Origin: Martinezella rhizogenes
Lineage (GTDB): Bacteria; Pseudomonadota; Alphaproteobacteria; Rhizobiales; Rhizobiaceae
DNA: 64,000 nucleotides
Direction of reading: 5' to 3'
Assembly (NCBI RefSeq): GCF_027460065.1
Contig: NZ_JAPYZZ010000014.1
Coordinates: forward strand, 85,546-149,545
Part shown: in pieces, positions 9,678 to 18,440 of the stretch
How positions within the stretch are numbered: the stretch's first letter is position 1
How the letters are laid out: each line of letters begins with the position of its first letter
Notes under the pieces: generated by a model
What the model saw: only the letters and a program-made list of their open reading frames with translations
Databases searched by the model: none
Told to the model about the DNA's origin: nothing
Made by a program: the position numbers and the translations under genes

Positions 9678-10574
9678 ATGTCCGCTCTTTCCACCCGCTA
9701 TGCCCTGCGTGTCGCCTGCCCCTCCATACGCGGCGTGACCGCCGCTATCGCGACCTATCTGTCCGCGAACGGCTGCAACATATCCGATAGCGCCCAGTTC
9801 GACGACAAAACCACGGGCCGTTACTTCATGCGTGTCAGCTTCCAGTCCGAGGACGGCCGCACACTGGAAGAATTGCGCGACGGCTTCGCCGAGATCGCCG
9901 CGGCCTATCAGGCGGAAGCCGAGTTTTTCGATGAGACGACCAAGCGCAAGGTCATCCTGATGGTCTCGCGTTTCGGCCACTGCCTCAACGACCTGCTCTA
10001 CCGCTGGCGCATCGGCGCGCTGCCGATCGACATCGTCGGCGTCATCTCCAATCATTTCGATTATCAGAAGGTCGTCGTGAACCACGACATCCCTTTCCAC
10101 CACATCAAGGTGACCAGGGAGAACAAACAGGACGCCGAAGCCGAGCAGATCCGCATCGTCGAGGAGAAAGGGGCGGAACTCATCGTCCTTGCACGCTATA
10201 TGCAGGTTCTTTCCGACGACATGTGCCGGACGATGTCAGGGCGGATCATCAACATCCACCACTCCTTCCTGCCGTCGTTCAAGGGTGCGAACCCCTACAA
10301 ACAGGCCTTTGAACGCGGGGTGAAGCTGATTGGCGCGACCTCGCACTATGTCACCGCCGACCTCGATGAGGGCCCGATCATCGAGCAGGACACCGTTCGC
10401 GTCACGCACGCCCAGAGCGCCGACGACTATGTCAGCCTCGGCCGGGACGTGGAGAGCCAGGTGCTTGCCCGCGCCATCCATGCGCATATCCACGGCCGCG
10501 TATTCATCAACGGCAACAAGACCATCGTCTTTCCACCGTCGCCGGGTTCGTTCGTATCCGAACGGATGGGTTGA
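9678..10574 (+). CDS. purU: Formyltetrahydrofolate deformylase
   Basis: A 298-residue protein with an N-terminal ACT regulatory domain (about 1-85) and a formyltransferase-type hydrolase domain. The catalytic region reads NIHHSFLPSFKGANPY followed by GATSHYVTADLDEGPII. It releases formate from 10-formyl-THF and regenerates THF. The start at 9678 is supported by an AAGGA eight bases upstream and by N-terminal similarity to the family; an in-frame extension upstream overlaps folD in another frame and is rejected. Together with GlyA and FolD it completes serine to glycine plus formate. Confidence 0.94.
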   Translation: MSALSTRYALRVACPSIRGVTAAIATYLSANGCNISDSAQFDDKTTGRYFMRVSFQSEDGRTLEELRDGFAEIAAAYQAEAEFFDETTKRKVILMVSRFGHCLNDLLYRWRIGALPIDIVGVISNHFDYQKVVVNHDIPFHHIKVTRENKQDAEAEQIRIVEEKGAELIVLARYMQVLSDDMCRTMSGRIINIHHSFLPSFKGANPYKQAFERGVKLIGATSHYVTADLDEGPIIEQDTVRVTHAQSADDYVSLGRDVESQVLARAIHAHIHGRVFINGNKTIVFPPSPGSFVSERMG

Positions 10575-10645
10575 ACATCCATGTTGGATCGCGCCAGAAT
10601 ATCGAGCAAGCGATGCGGGGCACCCTCTTTTAGCAGGATCAGAAA

Positions 10646-11968
10646 ATGGTAATCCAACTCCCCGACAATCCCGCCCGCGCAGACGTGCTTGCGGCCCGCC
10701 CAACGCTCTGGACGAACCCCCGATACGCGAAGAACGCGATCGAAGATGCATCGCTTCCCGTGCGACCGTCGGATGTGGACGAGGCGCAGGAGAACTGGCG
10801 GCGGCTGGCTCCTCTGCTTGAAGTCTGCTTTCCGGAGTTGAATGCCACCGGGGGTAAAATCTGTTCCGATCTTATCCCCCTTGAGGGCATGCGTGGTGCG
10901 CTGGGCTATGACGGCGCGGAGTTCGGCAACATCCTGATCAAAGCGGACAGCGCCCTTCCCGTCGCCGGCTCGATCAAGGCGCGCGGCGGTGTCTACGAGG
11001 TCTTCATTTTTGCCGAGCAACTGGCAAAGCGCGAAGGCCTGTTGAAAGAGGGACAAGACATTCGCCGTCTTGCGGAAGCAGACGCGAGAGCCTTGTTCTC
11101 CCGCCATACCATCGCAGTCGGGAGCACCGGAAATCTCGGGCTAAGCGTCGGCATTGCATCTCGCGCACTCGGTTTCAACGCAACGGTCCACATGTCTTCC
11201 GACGCAAAATCGTGGAAGGTGGACCGGCTGACGCGACTTGGTGTCGAGGTCGTGCAGCACGAGGCCGACTACACCACCGCGGTCGAAAACGCCCGCATTG
11301 CCGCCGAAAGCGACCCGAGTATCTATTTCGTCGACGACGAACAATCCAGGCATCTCTTCCTCGGCTACAGCGTCGCCGCTCTGGAGCTTGCCGATCAACT
11401 CAAGGCCCACGGCATCACCATCGATGCCGAACATCCGTTGTTCCTCTACCTGCCCTGCGGCATAGGCGGTGCGCCCGGTGGCGTTGCCTATGGCGCAAAG
11501 AAGGTCTTTGCGGACAACGTGCACTGCTTCTTCGTAGAACCGGTTCAATCTCCCTGCGCGCTGGTCCATCTCATGAGCGAAGCCGAGGACCTCGTTTCCG
11601 TCTATGACGTCGGCCTGACGAACAGAACGGAAGCCGACGGCATGGCGGTCGCCCGCATGTCCGGCTTCGTCGCCACCGTCATGCGCCATATGTTGGCCGG
11701 CGTGTTTACCACCGACGACCCCTCCCTGTTCCGCTGGCTTCTCAGCGCCCACGAAAATCAGGGGCTCCGCCTCGAGCCATCGGCGGCAGCGGGATTTGGA
11801 GGCCCTGACTTTATTCTGAGGCATCCACAGGGAAAGGCGTTCTGCGAGACATGGCAGATCAGCGATCATCTCGAACAGGCAACGCACATCATCTGGACGA
11901 CCGGCGGCTCGTTTGTTCCTGAGGAGCAATATCAGGCTTTTCTCCGCATGGCTCGATCAATCAAATGA
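10646..11968 (+). CDS. dsdA: D-serine ammonia-lyase
   Basis: A 440-residue fold-type II PLP enzyme converting D-serine to pyruvate and ammonia. The PLP-lysine motif is PVAGSIKARGG. The phosphate-binding loop is VGSTGNLGLS, and the C-terminal region contains the glycine-rich PCGIGGAPGGVAYG. Length is typical of DsdA. It is the last gene of the glyA-folD-purU cluster, 71 bases after purU, so the unit handles both serine enantiomers. No dsdC-type regulator is adjacent other than the LysR gene upstream of glyA. Confidence 0.93.
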   Translation: MVIQLPDNPARADVLAARPTLWTNPRYAKNAIEDASLPVRPSDVDEAQENWRRLAPLLEVCFPELNATGGKICSDLIPLEGMRGALGYDGAEFGNILIKADSALPVAGSIKARGGVYEVFIFAEQLAKREGLLKEGQDIRRLAEADARALFSRHTIAVGSTGNLGLSVGIASRALGFNATVHMSSDAKSWKVDRLTRLGVEVVQHEADYTTAVENARIAAESDPSIYFVDDEQSRHLFLGYSVAALELADQLKAHGITIDAEHPLFLYLPCGIGGAPGGVAYGAKKVFADNVHCFFVEPVQSPCALVHLMSEAEDLVSVYDVGLTNRTEADGMAVARMSGFVATVMRHMLAGVFTTDDPSLFRWLLSAHENQGLRLEPSAAAGFGGPDFILRHPQGKAFCETWQISDHLEQATHIIWTTGGSFVPEEQYQAFLRMARSIK

Positions 11969-12419
11969 GCCGTAATAAGCTAGCACTATCGCAGCGATGG
12001 TGCTCAAACTCAACAAAGCGTTCAGCGTGTTCCCTATTTACCACGACAACCTAGCTGTGTTTTAATCTCGGCACGTCTTTTTAATTGGCAGGCGCTTTAC
12101 GGCCCCTAGCATTGGCAAAGCGACCGCGCGCTTCGCCTGAAGGACGGAAGTCGCGAGGATCTTATTCTGATGTCGTTGCTACGCGAAGAGTGGAGTGCGC
12201 TCCATTGTTGACCGGCGGGTTGAGTATATCAGTGGCCGACTAATAATCTTTCCGTGCATCCCAGTGGGCATTCGCCGATCACCCGGATTCAGCAAGATGG
12301 GAGTGCTGCGGATGTGTGATTATGACTGGGATTCACGTCACCACCAAAGCGTGCACGCGGCCAAGCGACCCGCCGCCATACGACGGCAGATCGATTTTTC
12401 TGCGTTTGCTCTTGATTGG
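11969..12419. other. Intergenic region after dsdA, no gene recognised
   Basis: About 450 bases between the stop of dsdA and the stop of the convergent flavoenzyme gene. A short reading frame from 12195 has no recognisable domain and no convincing ribosome binding site, so it is not called. The only structure noted is the hairpin at 11982-12004. Confidence 0.5.
11982..12004 (+). terminator. 3' hairpin after dsdA
   Basis: Inverted repeat AGCACTATCG / CGATGGTGCT with a 3-base loop and one G-T pair, 14 bases past the dsdA stop. No T-run follows, so it may stabilise the mRNA end or act with Rho rather than be an intrinsic terminator. Confidence 0.4.
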
Positions 12420-13550
12420 TCACCTTGAAGAAAACCGCTCAGGACGGAACGTCGCCAACATCGGATGTTCCGCTCCCGTTGCAATCTCATAGGCCAGCAG
12501 CTCGCCAGTGATAAGACCAAGCGTTGCGCCACTGTGGCTGAAGGCGACGTAATAGCCGGGAATGGCCCTGATGGCTCCAATCACCGGCTCGCCGTCGCCC
12601 GGGATCGGTTTCCCACCAACACCGATCGAAGCGACTTCGAGTTGCGGATTGCCTTCCATCACCTTGGCAGCCTCCACCAGAAGCTCGGCAACAATGCTGT
12701 CATCGATCTCATAGGTGCCGTCCGCACGCACTGTCACACCCTCATCAGCCGCCCAGTCGGCATCCACCGAGAAGGAGCCACCCGGCGCGGGGCGAACAGC
12801 GACGCGCGGTGTATTGAGGACAGCGCGCAGGGGATGGTCCAGCGGCTTGGTTTGCACGAGAAGCGCGATCGGTGTCCCGTCACCGATGGTCTGTCCGCTT
12901 TCCGCAGCCATCTTGGGCACGGCCGGGCCTGTCGCGAGCACGACAGCATCCGCCCGATGGAGGTGACCCTTTGCAGTTTCCGCACCAACAGCACGACCAC
13001 CCTCAAGCATGACCCGCGCGGCACCCTGGTCCGTTACCAGAACGCCTCCGAGCGCGAAAAACTCCTCAAGAAGCACCCCGATCAGCGTCGGCAGATCGAC
13101 CCAACCTTCGCCGGGATTGAAGATAGCACCCTGGGGAGTGATTGCGCTCACGTCGAGACCGGGCACGACGCCAGCGACTTCGGCTGCGGAAAGCCGCTGC
13201 GCGTCATAGGCAAGCGAAACCTCGTGGCGATAGGCCGCGTCGATCTCGTTGCGCTCGTCATCCGCATCCCAAGTCAGCCCACCATCGAAGCGAAGCCATT
13301 CCGCATCGGGGTTCTGCGCCGCGAGCGTACGATACCGGTCGATGCCAGCCATCCGCAACTGATGATAGGGTTCCGAGCGCATACGCGCCGAGTTCAACCA
13401 GGAGAGCGAGCGGCCGGAGGCACCGTTGGCGGGCGGGCCGTCATTGAGGATGGTGACCTGGATGCCGCGCCGCGCAAGCTGCACGCCAGTAGAAATGCCG
13501 AAGATACCGGCACCGATGATGACGGCCGAAGAGATGGTGTTGTCGGTCAT
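12420..13550 (-). CDS. FAD-dependent amino-acid oxidoreductase, DAO/DadA type
   Basis: A flavoprotein of about 376 residues from the DAO family (D-amino-acid dehydrogenase, sarcosine or glycine oxidase type). The dinucleotide-binding motif is VIIGAGIFGISTGVQLARRG at the N terminus, followed by GASGRSLSWLNSAR, a typical FAD-contact stretch. The C-terminal end carries YVAFSHSGATLGLITGELLA, the second FAD contact. The frame opens at 13565 with MKANPM, but the ATG at 13550 gives the better N terminus. It is the last gene of a LacI-linked amino-acid ABC operon, so it probably oxidises the imported amino or imino compound. The substrate is unknown. Confidence 0.85.
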   Translation of the reverse strand: MTDNTISSAVIIGAGIFGISTGVQLARRGIQVTILNDGPPANGASGRSLSWLNSARMRSEPYHQLRMAGIDRYRTLAAQNPDAEWLRFDGGLTWDADDERNEIDAAYRHEVSLAYDAQRLSAAEVAGVVPGLDVSAITPQGAIFNPGEGWVDLPTLIGVLLEEFFALGGVLVTDQGAARVMLEGGRAVGAETAKGHLHRADAVVLATGPAVPKMAAESGQTIGDGTPIALLVQTKPLDHPLRAVLNTPRVAVRPAPGGSFSVDADWAADEGVTVRADGTYEIDDSIVAELLVEAAKVMEGNPQLEVASIGVGGKPIPGDGEPVIGAIRAIPGYYVAFSHSGATLGLITGELLAYEIATGAEHPMLATFRPERFSSR

Positions 13551-13594
13551 GGGGTTGGCTTTCAATCAATTGTCATACGGATGGTGTGAAGCGG

Positions 13595-14602
13595 TCAGGG
13601 CTCTTCCCAGCGGCCGCTGGCGGCGGAGCGGAAAAGGGCGTCGATCGCCTTCATGTTCGCAATCGCGTCGCCAAGCCCCGTCTCGAGTGGCTTTCCGGAA
13701 AGAACCGCCTCGGCGAATGCATCGGCCTGTTCGCGATACTGGTCGACCGGCCCGATCATGATCTCCTCGCGTCCACCACCGGCCAGATCGCGGCCATCGT
13801 CGAAGTTGAGGACAGTCGGCTCATCGGCGGGTGCATTGAAAGGAATGGGAATTTCCAGACGCCCGCGCGTTCCAAGCAGCGTCACCTTCTGCGTGAGGGA
13901 CAGTTGCGTGGAACAGGTGAAGGCAAGCTGCTTTCCCTCCGGAAACGCTAACAGCCCGCTCGTCAGCCGGTCCGTGCCGAAGACGGGATCACGCTCCATG
14001 AGCGCGATTGCCCGCAGCGGTTCCGCGTCGAACAGGAAACGCGCCGTGTTGATGGCATAACAACCGACATCGAACAGACCGCCTCCGCCAATATCGGCCT
14101 GGTTGCGCACATTCCCGGGGTCGTCGAGATAATAGGAAAAGATCGTCTGGATCGCCCTGACCTCACCAAGGCGCCCCTCGGCGATCAATGCACGTGCTTT
14201 CTTCCATTGCGGATGGTGGCGAACCATGAAGGCTTCGGCGACCGGCAGGCCCGCCGCCTTTTGTGCAGCCGCCAGTTCCCTCGCCTGCACGGCATCAAGG
14301 GCGATCGGCTTCTCGCAGAGCACGGGTTTGCCCTGCTCCAGCGCCTTGATCGTCATGGGCACATGCAGATGATTGGGCAAAGGATTGTAGATTGCATCTA
14401 TTTCCGGATCGGCAAGCAGATCCTCGTAGCTGCCATAGAATTTGGCGATGCCGAAGCGGGCCGCCATCTCTTTTGCCTTGGCGGCATCACGCGAGGCAAT
14501 TGCCGCAACGCGCCCCAGACGACTGGACTGGATGGCGGGAATGACCGCCTTGGCGGCAATGCCAGCGCAACCGAGTACGCCCCATCGTATCGTTCGTGTC
14601 AT
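13595..14602 (-). CDS. Gfo/Idh/MocA-family oxidoreductase
   Basis: A 335-residue NAD(P)-dependent dehydrogenase. The N-terminal Rossmann motif is WGVLGCAGIAAKAVIPAI and the family signature CEKPIALDAVQ, with its catalytic lysine, follows at about residues 90-100. The second domain carries GGGLFDVGCYAIN. The start at 14602 is chosen because upstream codons overlap the ABC gene in another frame and the motif starts immediately. MocA members act on sugars, inositols and on opine-type conjugates. Its place between an amino-acid transporter and an amine-oxidising flavoenzyme suggests a sugar-amino-acid conjugate or similar substrate (inference). Confidence 0.88.
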   Translation of the reverse strand: MTRTIRWGVLGCAGIAAKAVIPAIQSSRLGRVAAIASRDAAKAKEMAARFGIAKFYGSYEDLLADPEIDAIYNPLPNHLHVPMTIKALEQGKPVLCEKPIALDAVQARELAAAQKAAGLPVAEAFMVRHHPQWKKARALIAEGRLGEVRAIQTIFSYYLDDPGNVRNQADIGGGGLFDVGCYAINTARFLFDAEPLRAIALMERDPVFGTDRLTSGLLAFPEGKQLAFTCSTQLSLTQKVTLLGTRGRLEIPIPFNAPADEPTVLNFDDGRDLAGGGREEIMIGPVDQYREQADAFAEAVLSGKPLETGLGDAIANMKAIDALFRSAASGRWEEP

Positions 14603-14621
14603 CTTTTTCTCCTCCCGACGC

Positions 14622-16130
14622 TCAGAGCACTTCCGCAAGGAAGCGCTGGAGGCGCGGGCTTTGCGGGTTGTCGAATATCGCCTCTGGCGTGCCGGCTTCC
14701 ACCACGCGCCCCTCGTCCATGAAGACGACCTGATCGGCGACCCGGCGGGCAAATCCCATTTCATGCGTCACGACGACCATGGTCATGCCGCGCGTGCCGA
14801 GTTCGGCCATCAGGTTGAGCACGCCCTTGACCAATTCCGGATCGAGCGCACTCGTCACTTCATCGAAAAGGATAACTTCCGGCTCCATGGCAAGCGCACG
14901 GGCAATGGCGACGCGCTGCTGCTGCCCACCGGAAAGACCGCCCGGACGGTGATGCTGACGGCTCGCAAGACCAACGTCGGCAAGTCTTGCCTTGGCGATG
15001 CGCTCGGCCTCGGCTGCCGGCAGGCCCTTGATCTTCGTCAGCGACAGCATGACGTTTTCCAGCGCCGTGTGATCCGGAAAGAGATTGAAATGCTGGAAGA
15101 CCATACCGACCCGGCGGCGCAGCGTTTCCGGTTTCATGGCCAGAATGCTTTCACCATCGATGAGAATATCACCGCTCTTCGGCTCGACCAGGCGGTTAAG
15201 TCCGCGCAACAGGGTGGATTTGCCTGAACCGGACGGGCCGATGATGCAGGTCACACTGCCCGGCTTTACCGAAAGGTCGACACCCTTCAGCACATCGAGA
15301 TCGCCATACGCCATGCCGAGACGGCGCACATCGAGGCTGCCACCCTTGAAGGCGACACCGGACGCGCGGGCTGCACCGTCGAGTTCACTGACCTCTTCCA
15401 ACCCACTGGTGATGACGGAGGGACGCTGCTTGCCGATCCGCAGGCGATTGTCGATCGCGTTGACGACATGGGTGAGCGGTACGGTGACGATGAGATAAAA
15501 TACGCCCGCAAGCAGCAGCGGTGAAAGATTGCCCGTCACCACCGCCTGATCCTGTCCCACGCGGAAAATCTCGCGCTCGGAGGCCAGAAGCCCGAGGAAA
15601 TAGACGAGGCTCGAATCCTTGACGTTGCCGATGAACTGGTTGACGAGGGCTGGCAGCACGCGGCGCACGCCCTGCGGTACAACGATAAGGCGCATGCCCT
15701 GACCGTAGCTCATCGAGAGTGCCCGGCAGGCCTCCATCTGGCCGCGGTCGACACTCTGAATACCGGACCGGAAAATTTCACCGATATAGGCGCCGGCGAT
15801 CAGACTGAGCGCCAGAATACCGAGCGGATAAGGCGACGGACCGAAGAGCTCGCGGCCGATGCGGGCAAAGCCCTGGCCGATCAGGAGGATTGTGACGATG
15901 GCCGGCAGGCCGCGGAAAATATCGGTATAAAGACGCGCGGGAATGCGCAGCCATGGCGAGCGGGAAATACCCATGATGGCGAGCATCATGCCGATGGCGA
16001 CGCCAAGCACCGTCGAGGTCGCAGCCAGGATCAGCGTATTCTTCAGGCCAACCGTGATCATGGTCGGCAGCACTTCGGCCATGGCGTTCCAGTCTAGGAA
16101 GCTGCGGCGCAGGTTTTCAAGCCAGTTCAT
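14622..16130 (-). CDS. Amino-acid ABC transporter, fused permease and ATP-binding protein
   Basis: A 502-residue fusion of two normally separate subunits. Residues 1 to about 225 form a polar amino-acid permease with five or so membrane segments and the coupling loop [20 protein letters not shown]. Residues from about 255 form the ATPase with Walker [10 protein letters not shown], signature LSGGQQQR and Walker [13 protein letters not shown], where Val replaces the usual Pro. The linker is short and hydrophilic. With only one permease type present, the transporter is presumably a homodimer of the fusion. It is preceded by its binding-protein gene and followed closely by the oxidoreductase. Confidence 0.9.
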   Translation of the reverse strand: MNWLENLRRSFLDWNAMAEVLPTMITVGLKNTLILAATSTVLGVAIGMMLAIMGISRSPWLRIPARLYTDIFRGLPAIVTILLIGQGFARIGRELFGPSPYPLGILALSLIAGAYIGEIFRSGIQSVDRGQMEACRALSMSYGQGMRLIVVPQGVRRVLPALVNQFIGNVKDSSLVYFLGLLASEREIFRVGQDQAVVTGNLSPLLLAGVFYLIVTVPLTHVVNAIDNRLRIGKQRPSVITSGLEEVSELDGAARASGVAFKGGSLDVRRLGMAYGDLDVLKGVDLSVKPGSVTCIIGPSGSGKSTLLRGLNRLVEPKSGDILIDGESILAMKPETLRRRVGMVFQHFNLFPDHTALENVMLSLTKIKGLPAAEAERIAKARLADVGLASRQHHRPGGLSGGQQQRVAIARALAMEPEVILFDEVTSALDPELVKGVLNLMAELGTRGMTMVVVTHEMGFARRVADQVVFMDEGRVVEAGTPEAIFDNPQSPRLQRFLAEVL

Positions 16131-16190
16131 CAGTATATCCCTTGAAAGAAACGCCGGCCCGACCGGTGAAGGCCGGACCGGAGGGCGGCA

Positions 16191-17024
16191 TCACTGCTTG
16201 GGAAGATATGCCGCCGGCATCGGTGTGCCGGGGAACCATTTTTCATGAAGCTTCTTCCAGGTGCCGTCCTGCATGGCCTCTTTCAGGCCCTTGTCGAGTG
16301 CCTCGCGCAATGCATCGTTCCCCTTGCGGATGACGAAGCCGGCAGGCGCATCGAAGCTTGGAATGTTGACCGCAATCTTCAGCGCCGGATAGCGGGCGGA
16401 GTAGTCCTTTGCCGCCTCGAAATCGAGGAAATGGGCGTCGACCGTGCCGTTGTTGAGCGCAGAAACGGCTGAGTTGTTGTCCGGGAACTTGACGAGATCG
16501 CTGCCAGCAAAGTTATTCTCTGCATAGATTTCCTGCAGCGTGCCCTGCACGACGCCGAGACGCTTGCCCTTGAGGCCTGCCGCATCGGTGATGCCAGGCT
16601 CCGAAGTCAGCACGCTGAGGAAACCTGCAAGATAACCATCGGAGAAATCAACGGTCTCCTTGCGCTTGGCCGTCGTGCCAATTGCGGCGGCCGCAACATC
16701 GAAGCGGCCGTTGGCGACCGACGGCATCAGCGCCGAGAATTCCTGACCGGTGAAGACAACCTGCTCCTTCTTGAAGCCGAGGCGTCCGGCAACGTTGAGG
16801 AAAAGCTCGATGTCGAAACCGGTAAAGTTACCGTCGGCAGTGGTAAAGGCATAGGGCTTGGCGTCACCCATCGTTCCGACACTGATGGTGGTGGGATCAA
16901 TGAGGCCAAGTGGATTGTCGGCAAGCGCCGGGGTCGTTGCGCCTGCGAGGACACCGAGCGTGACCGCGATGGCGGTGGCGCGGATTTTGGTAAAGGGGGA
17001 AGTGAAGGCTTCGGTAAATCGCAT
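16191..17024 (-). CDS. Periplasmic amino-acid-binding protein of the LacI-linked ABC system
   Basis: A 277-residue solute-binding protein, family 3. The start at 17024 gives a signal peptide (basic start, then [20 protein letters not shown]) that longer starts would spoil. The mature part shows the family ligand motif [20 protein letters not shown] and [21 protein letters not shown]. It is the first gene of the minus-strand operon, directly downstream of two LacI-type operators. The ligand cannot be read from the sequence. Confidence 0.9.
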   Translation of the reverse strand: MRFTEAFTSPFTKIRATAIAVTLGVLAGATTPALADNPLGLIDPTTISVGTMGDAKPYAFTTADGNFTGFDIELFLNVAGRLGFKKEQVVFTGQEFSALMPSVANGRFDVAAAAIGTTAKRKETVDFSDGYLAGFLSVLTSEPGITDAAGLKGKRLGVVQGTLQEIYAENNFAGSDLVKFPDNNSAVSALNNGTVDAHFLDFEAAKDYSARYPALKIAVNIPSFDAPAGFVIRKGNDALREALDKGLKEAMQDGTWKKLHEKWFPGTPMPAAYLPKQ

Positions 17025-17148
17025 TGGTTTCGTCTCCTCTGGTGTCGCTGTCTGCGATGTATTCAAGGCGCACAGGTCCCATCCGGAAAGCGACACGACG
17101 TCGCCTGCCCGGCCCATGCAGTTCGCATGTCGGAAGTCTTTTTCTGTC

Positions 17149-17166
17149 ATTGAGACCGGTCTCAAT
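17149..17166. promoter_or_regulatory. LacI-type operator 1
   Basis: ATTGAGACCGGTCTCAAT, a perfect 18-bp palindrome with the central CG of LacI/GalR operators. It lies in the region between the binding-protein gene and the divergent LacI gene and shares the core GAGACCGGTCTC with operator 2. Confidence 0.8.
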
Positions 17167-17169
17167 AAT

Positions 17170-17187
17170 AAAGAGACCGGTCTCTTT
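17170..17187. promoter_or_regulatory. LacI-type operator 2
   Basis: AAAGAGACCGGTCTCTTT, a second perfect 18-bp palindrome. Its centre is 21 bp from that of operator 1, two helical turns, so two dimers would bind on the same DNA face. It probably represses both the ABC operon and the regulator gene. Confidence 0.8.
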
Positions 17188-17251
17188 GATTATTGGCAAT
17201 TGTTATCTTCGCATTTGCCACTCGTCAAGTTCTCTTGTAAGGCTACCGTTT

Positions 17252-18319
17252 ATGGATAAAAGCCTCTCTAAATCTCCTTCCGTCACCGTGGCTGACGTCG
17301 CGCGCAGGGCCGGCGTCTCGAAGGCAACGGCTGCACGCGTGCTTGGCGGCTACGGAACTGTCAGCGACAGGGTGCGCGAGGCTGTCACAGCTGCCGCAGG
17401 TTCCCTTGATTATCGCCCCAATGAGCTTGCCCGCAGCATGACCACGGGCCGCTCCGGCACAATCGGCGTCGTAGTGGGGGATATCGAAAACCCCTTCTTC
17501 AGCCTCGCGGTACGCGGCATCACGGATATCGCCCGGCAGGCGGGCTTTACCGTCATTCTTATCAATTCGGGCGAGGACGCGACGGCGGAGAAGGCCGCGA
17601 TCCGCACATTGCTTGCCAAACGCGTCGATGGCCTGATTGTTTCCCCTGCCAAGGAGAATGATGTCGATCACCTCAGGGAGGCCATCCGTTCAGGCTTGCC
17701 ACTCGCATTGCTCGACCGTTGCGGCGAGGCGTTGGACGTAGATACTGTCATCGCCGACGACCAGAACGCTGCGGAGAATATTACCCGCCAGCTGATCACA
17801 CTTGGCCACCGCCGCATCGCCTATCTTACCGCCTGTGACACCTCAAACCATATTTTTCGCAGTCTGGCGGACATCGATACCGGCTCGGTGCGACGGCGCA
17901 TCGAAGGTTTTTTCCACGCCGGTCAAGAGGCGGGTTTGCCGGAAATGAGCGATTGGGTGCGCGTTGGCGCGACAACACCAGAGGCTACGCATCGCATCGT
18001 AACCGAAATGCTCCAATCGGAGCAGCGTCCAACGGCAATCATCGCGTCGGACAGCGTTATCGGGCTCGAAGTGTTCAAAACGTGCCGGGTGATCGGACTT
18101 TCTATTCCGGATGATCTGTCGCTTGTTTCGTTTCACGATGCGGACTGGACCAGCGTGACGTCCCCGCCCGTGACTGTCATTCGCCAGCCAGTGTATCAAC
18201 TCGGCGAAGCGGCGGCGAAACTGCTTATGGAACGACTGAATGGCAACAGGAAAACAGCCCGCAATGTGGTCTTGCAAACGCAGATTGTTGAACGCGCATC
18301 CGTTGCAAGGACACAATAG
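17252..18319 (+). CDS. LacI-family transcriptional regulator of the amino-acid ABC/oxidoreductase operon
   Basis: A 355-residue LacI/GalR regulator. The N-terminal helix-turn-helix reads VTVADVARRAGVSKATAARVLGG (about residues 11-33), with the hinge helix after it, then the periplasmic-binding-protein-like core (GTIGVVVGDIENPFFS). The start at 17252 is chosen because the HTH follows directly; an upstream extension runs through the operators. It is divergent from the binding-protein gene. LacI control of a polar amino-acid transporter is unusual and hints at a ligand with a sugar moiety. Confidence 0.92.
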   Translation: MDKSLSKSPSVTVADVARRAGVSKATAARVLGGYGTVSDRVREAVTAAAGSLDYRPNELARSMTTGRSGTIGVVVGDIENPFFSLAVRGITDIARQAGFTVILINSGEDATAEKAAIRTLLAKRVDGLIVSPAKENDVDHLREAIRSGLPLALLDRCGEALDVDTVIADDQNAAENITRQLITLGHRRIAYLTACDTSNHIFRSLADIDTGSVRRRIEGFFHAGQEAGLPEMSDWVRVGATTPEATHRIVTEMLQSEQRPTAIIASDSVIGLEVFKTCRVIGLSIPDDLSLVSFHDADWTSVTSPPVTVIRQPVYQLGEAAAKLLMERLNGNRKTARNVVLQTQIVERASVARTQ

Positions 18320-18381
18320 TTGCTATCCTCCTTTAAGCCTTGGCCTTGAAAAGATGTGAACCCACAACGATTCAAGCAGAA

Positions 18382-18408
18382 ACCGTCCCTGGTGAACCAA
18401 GGGACGGT
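18382..18408 (-). terminator. Hairpin between convergent lacI and MFS genes
   Basis: Inverted repeat ACCGTCCCT / AGGGACGGT with a 9-base loop. On the minus strand it is followed by TTTC and lies just past the stop of the MFS gene; on the plus strand it lies past the LacI gene. A terminator serving one or both genes is likely, though the T-run is short. Confidence 0.55.
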
Positions 18409-18440
18409 CGTGATCCAACTGATATCGGGCCATTTTTCTC

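Noticed and set aside
8949..10103. 384-codon minus-strand frame across folD and purU
   Set aside because: No domain or ribosome binding site; folD and purU on the plus strand are unambiguous.
12195..12428. 77-codon frame between dsdA and the flavoenzyme
   Set aside because: No recognisable domain, no good ribosome binding site, and codon use unlike the neighbours.
12465..13589. 374-codon plus-strand frame opposite the DAO-type flavoenzyme
   Set aside because: Shadow frame; the minus-strand protein shows both FAD motifs.
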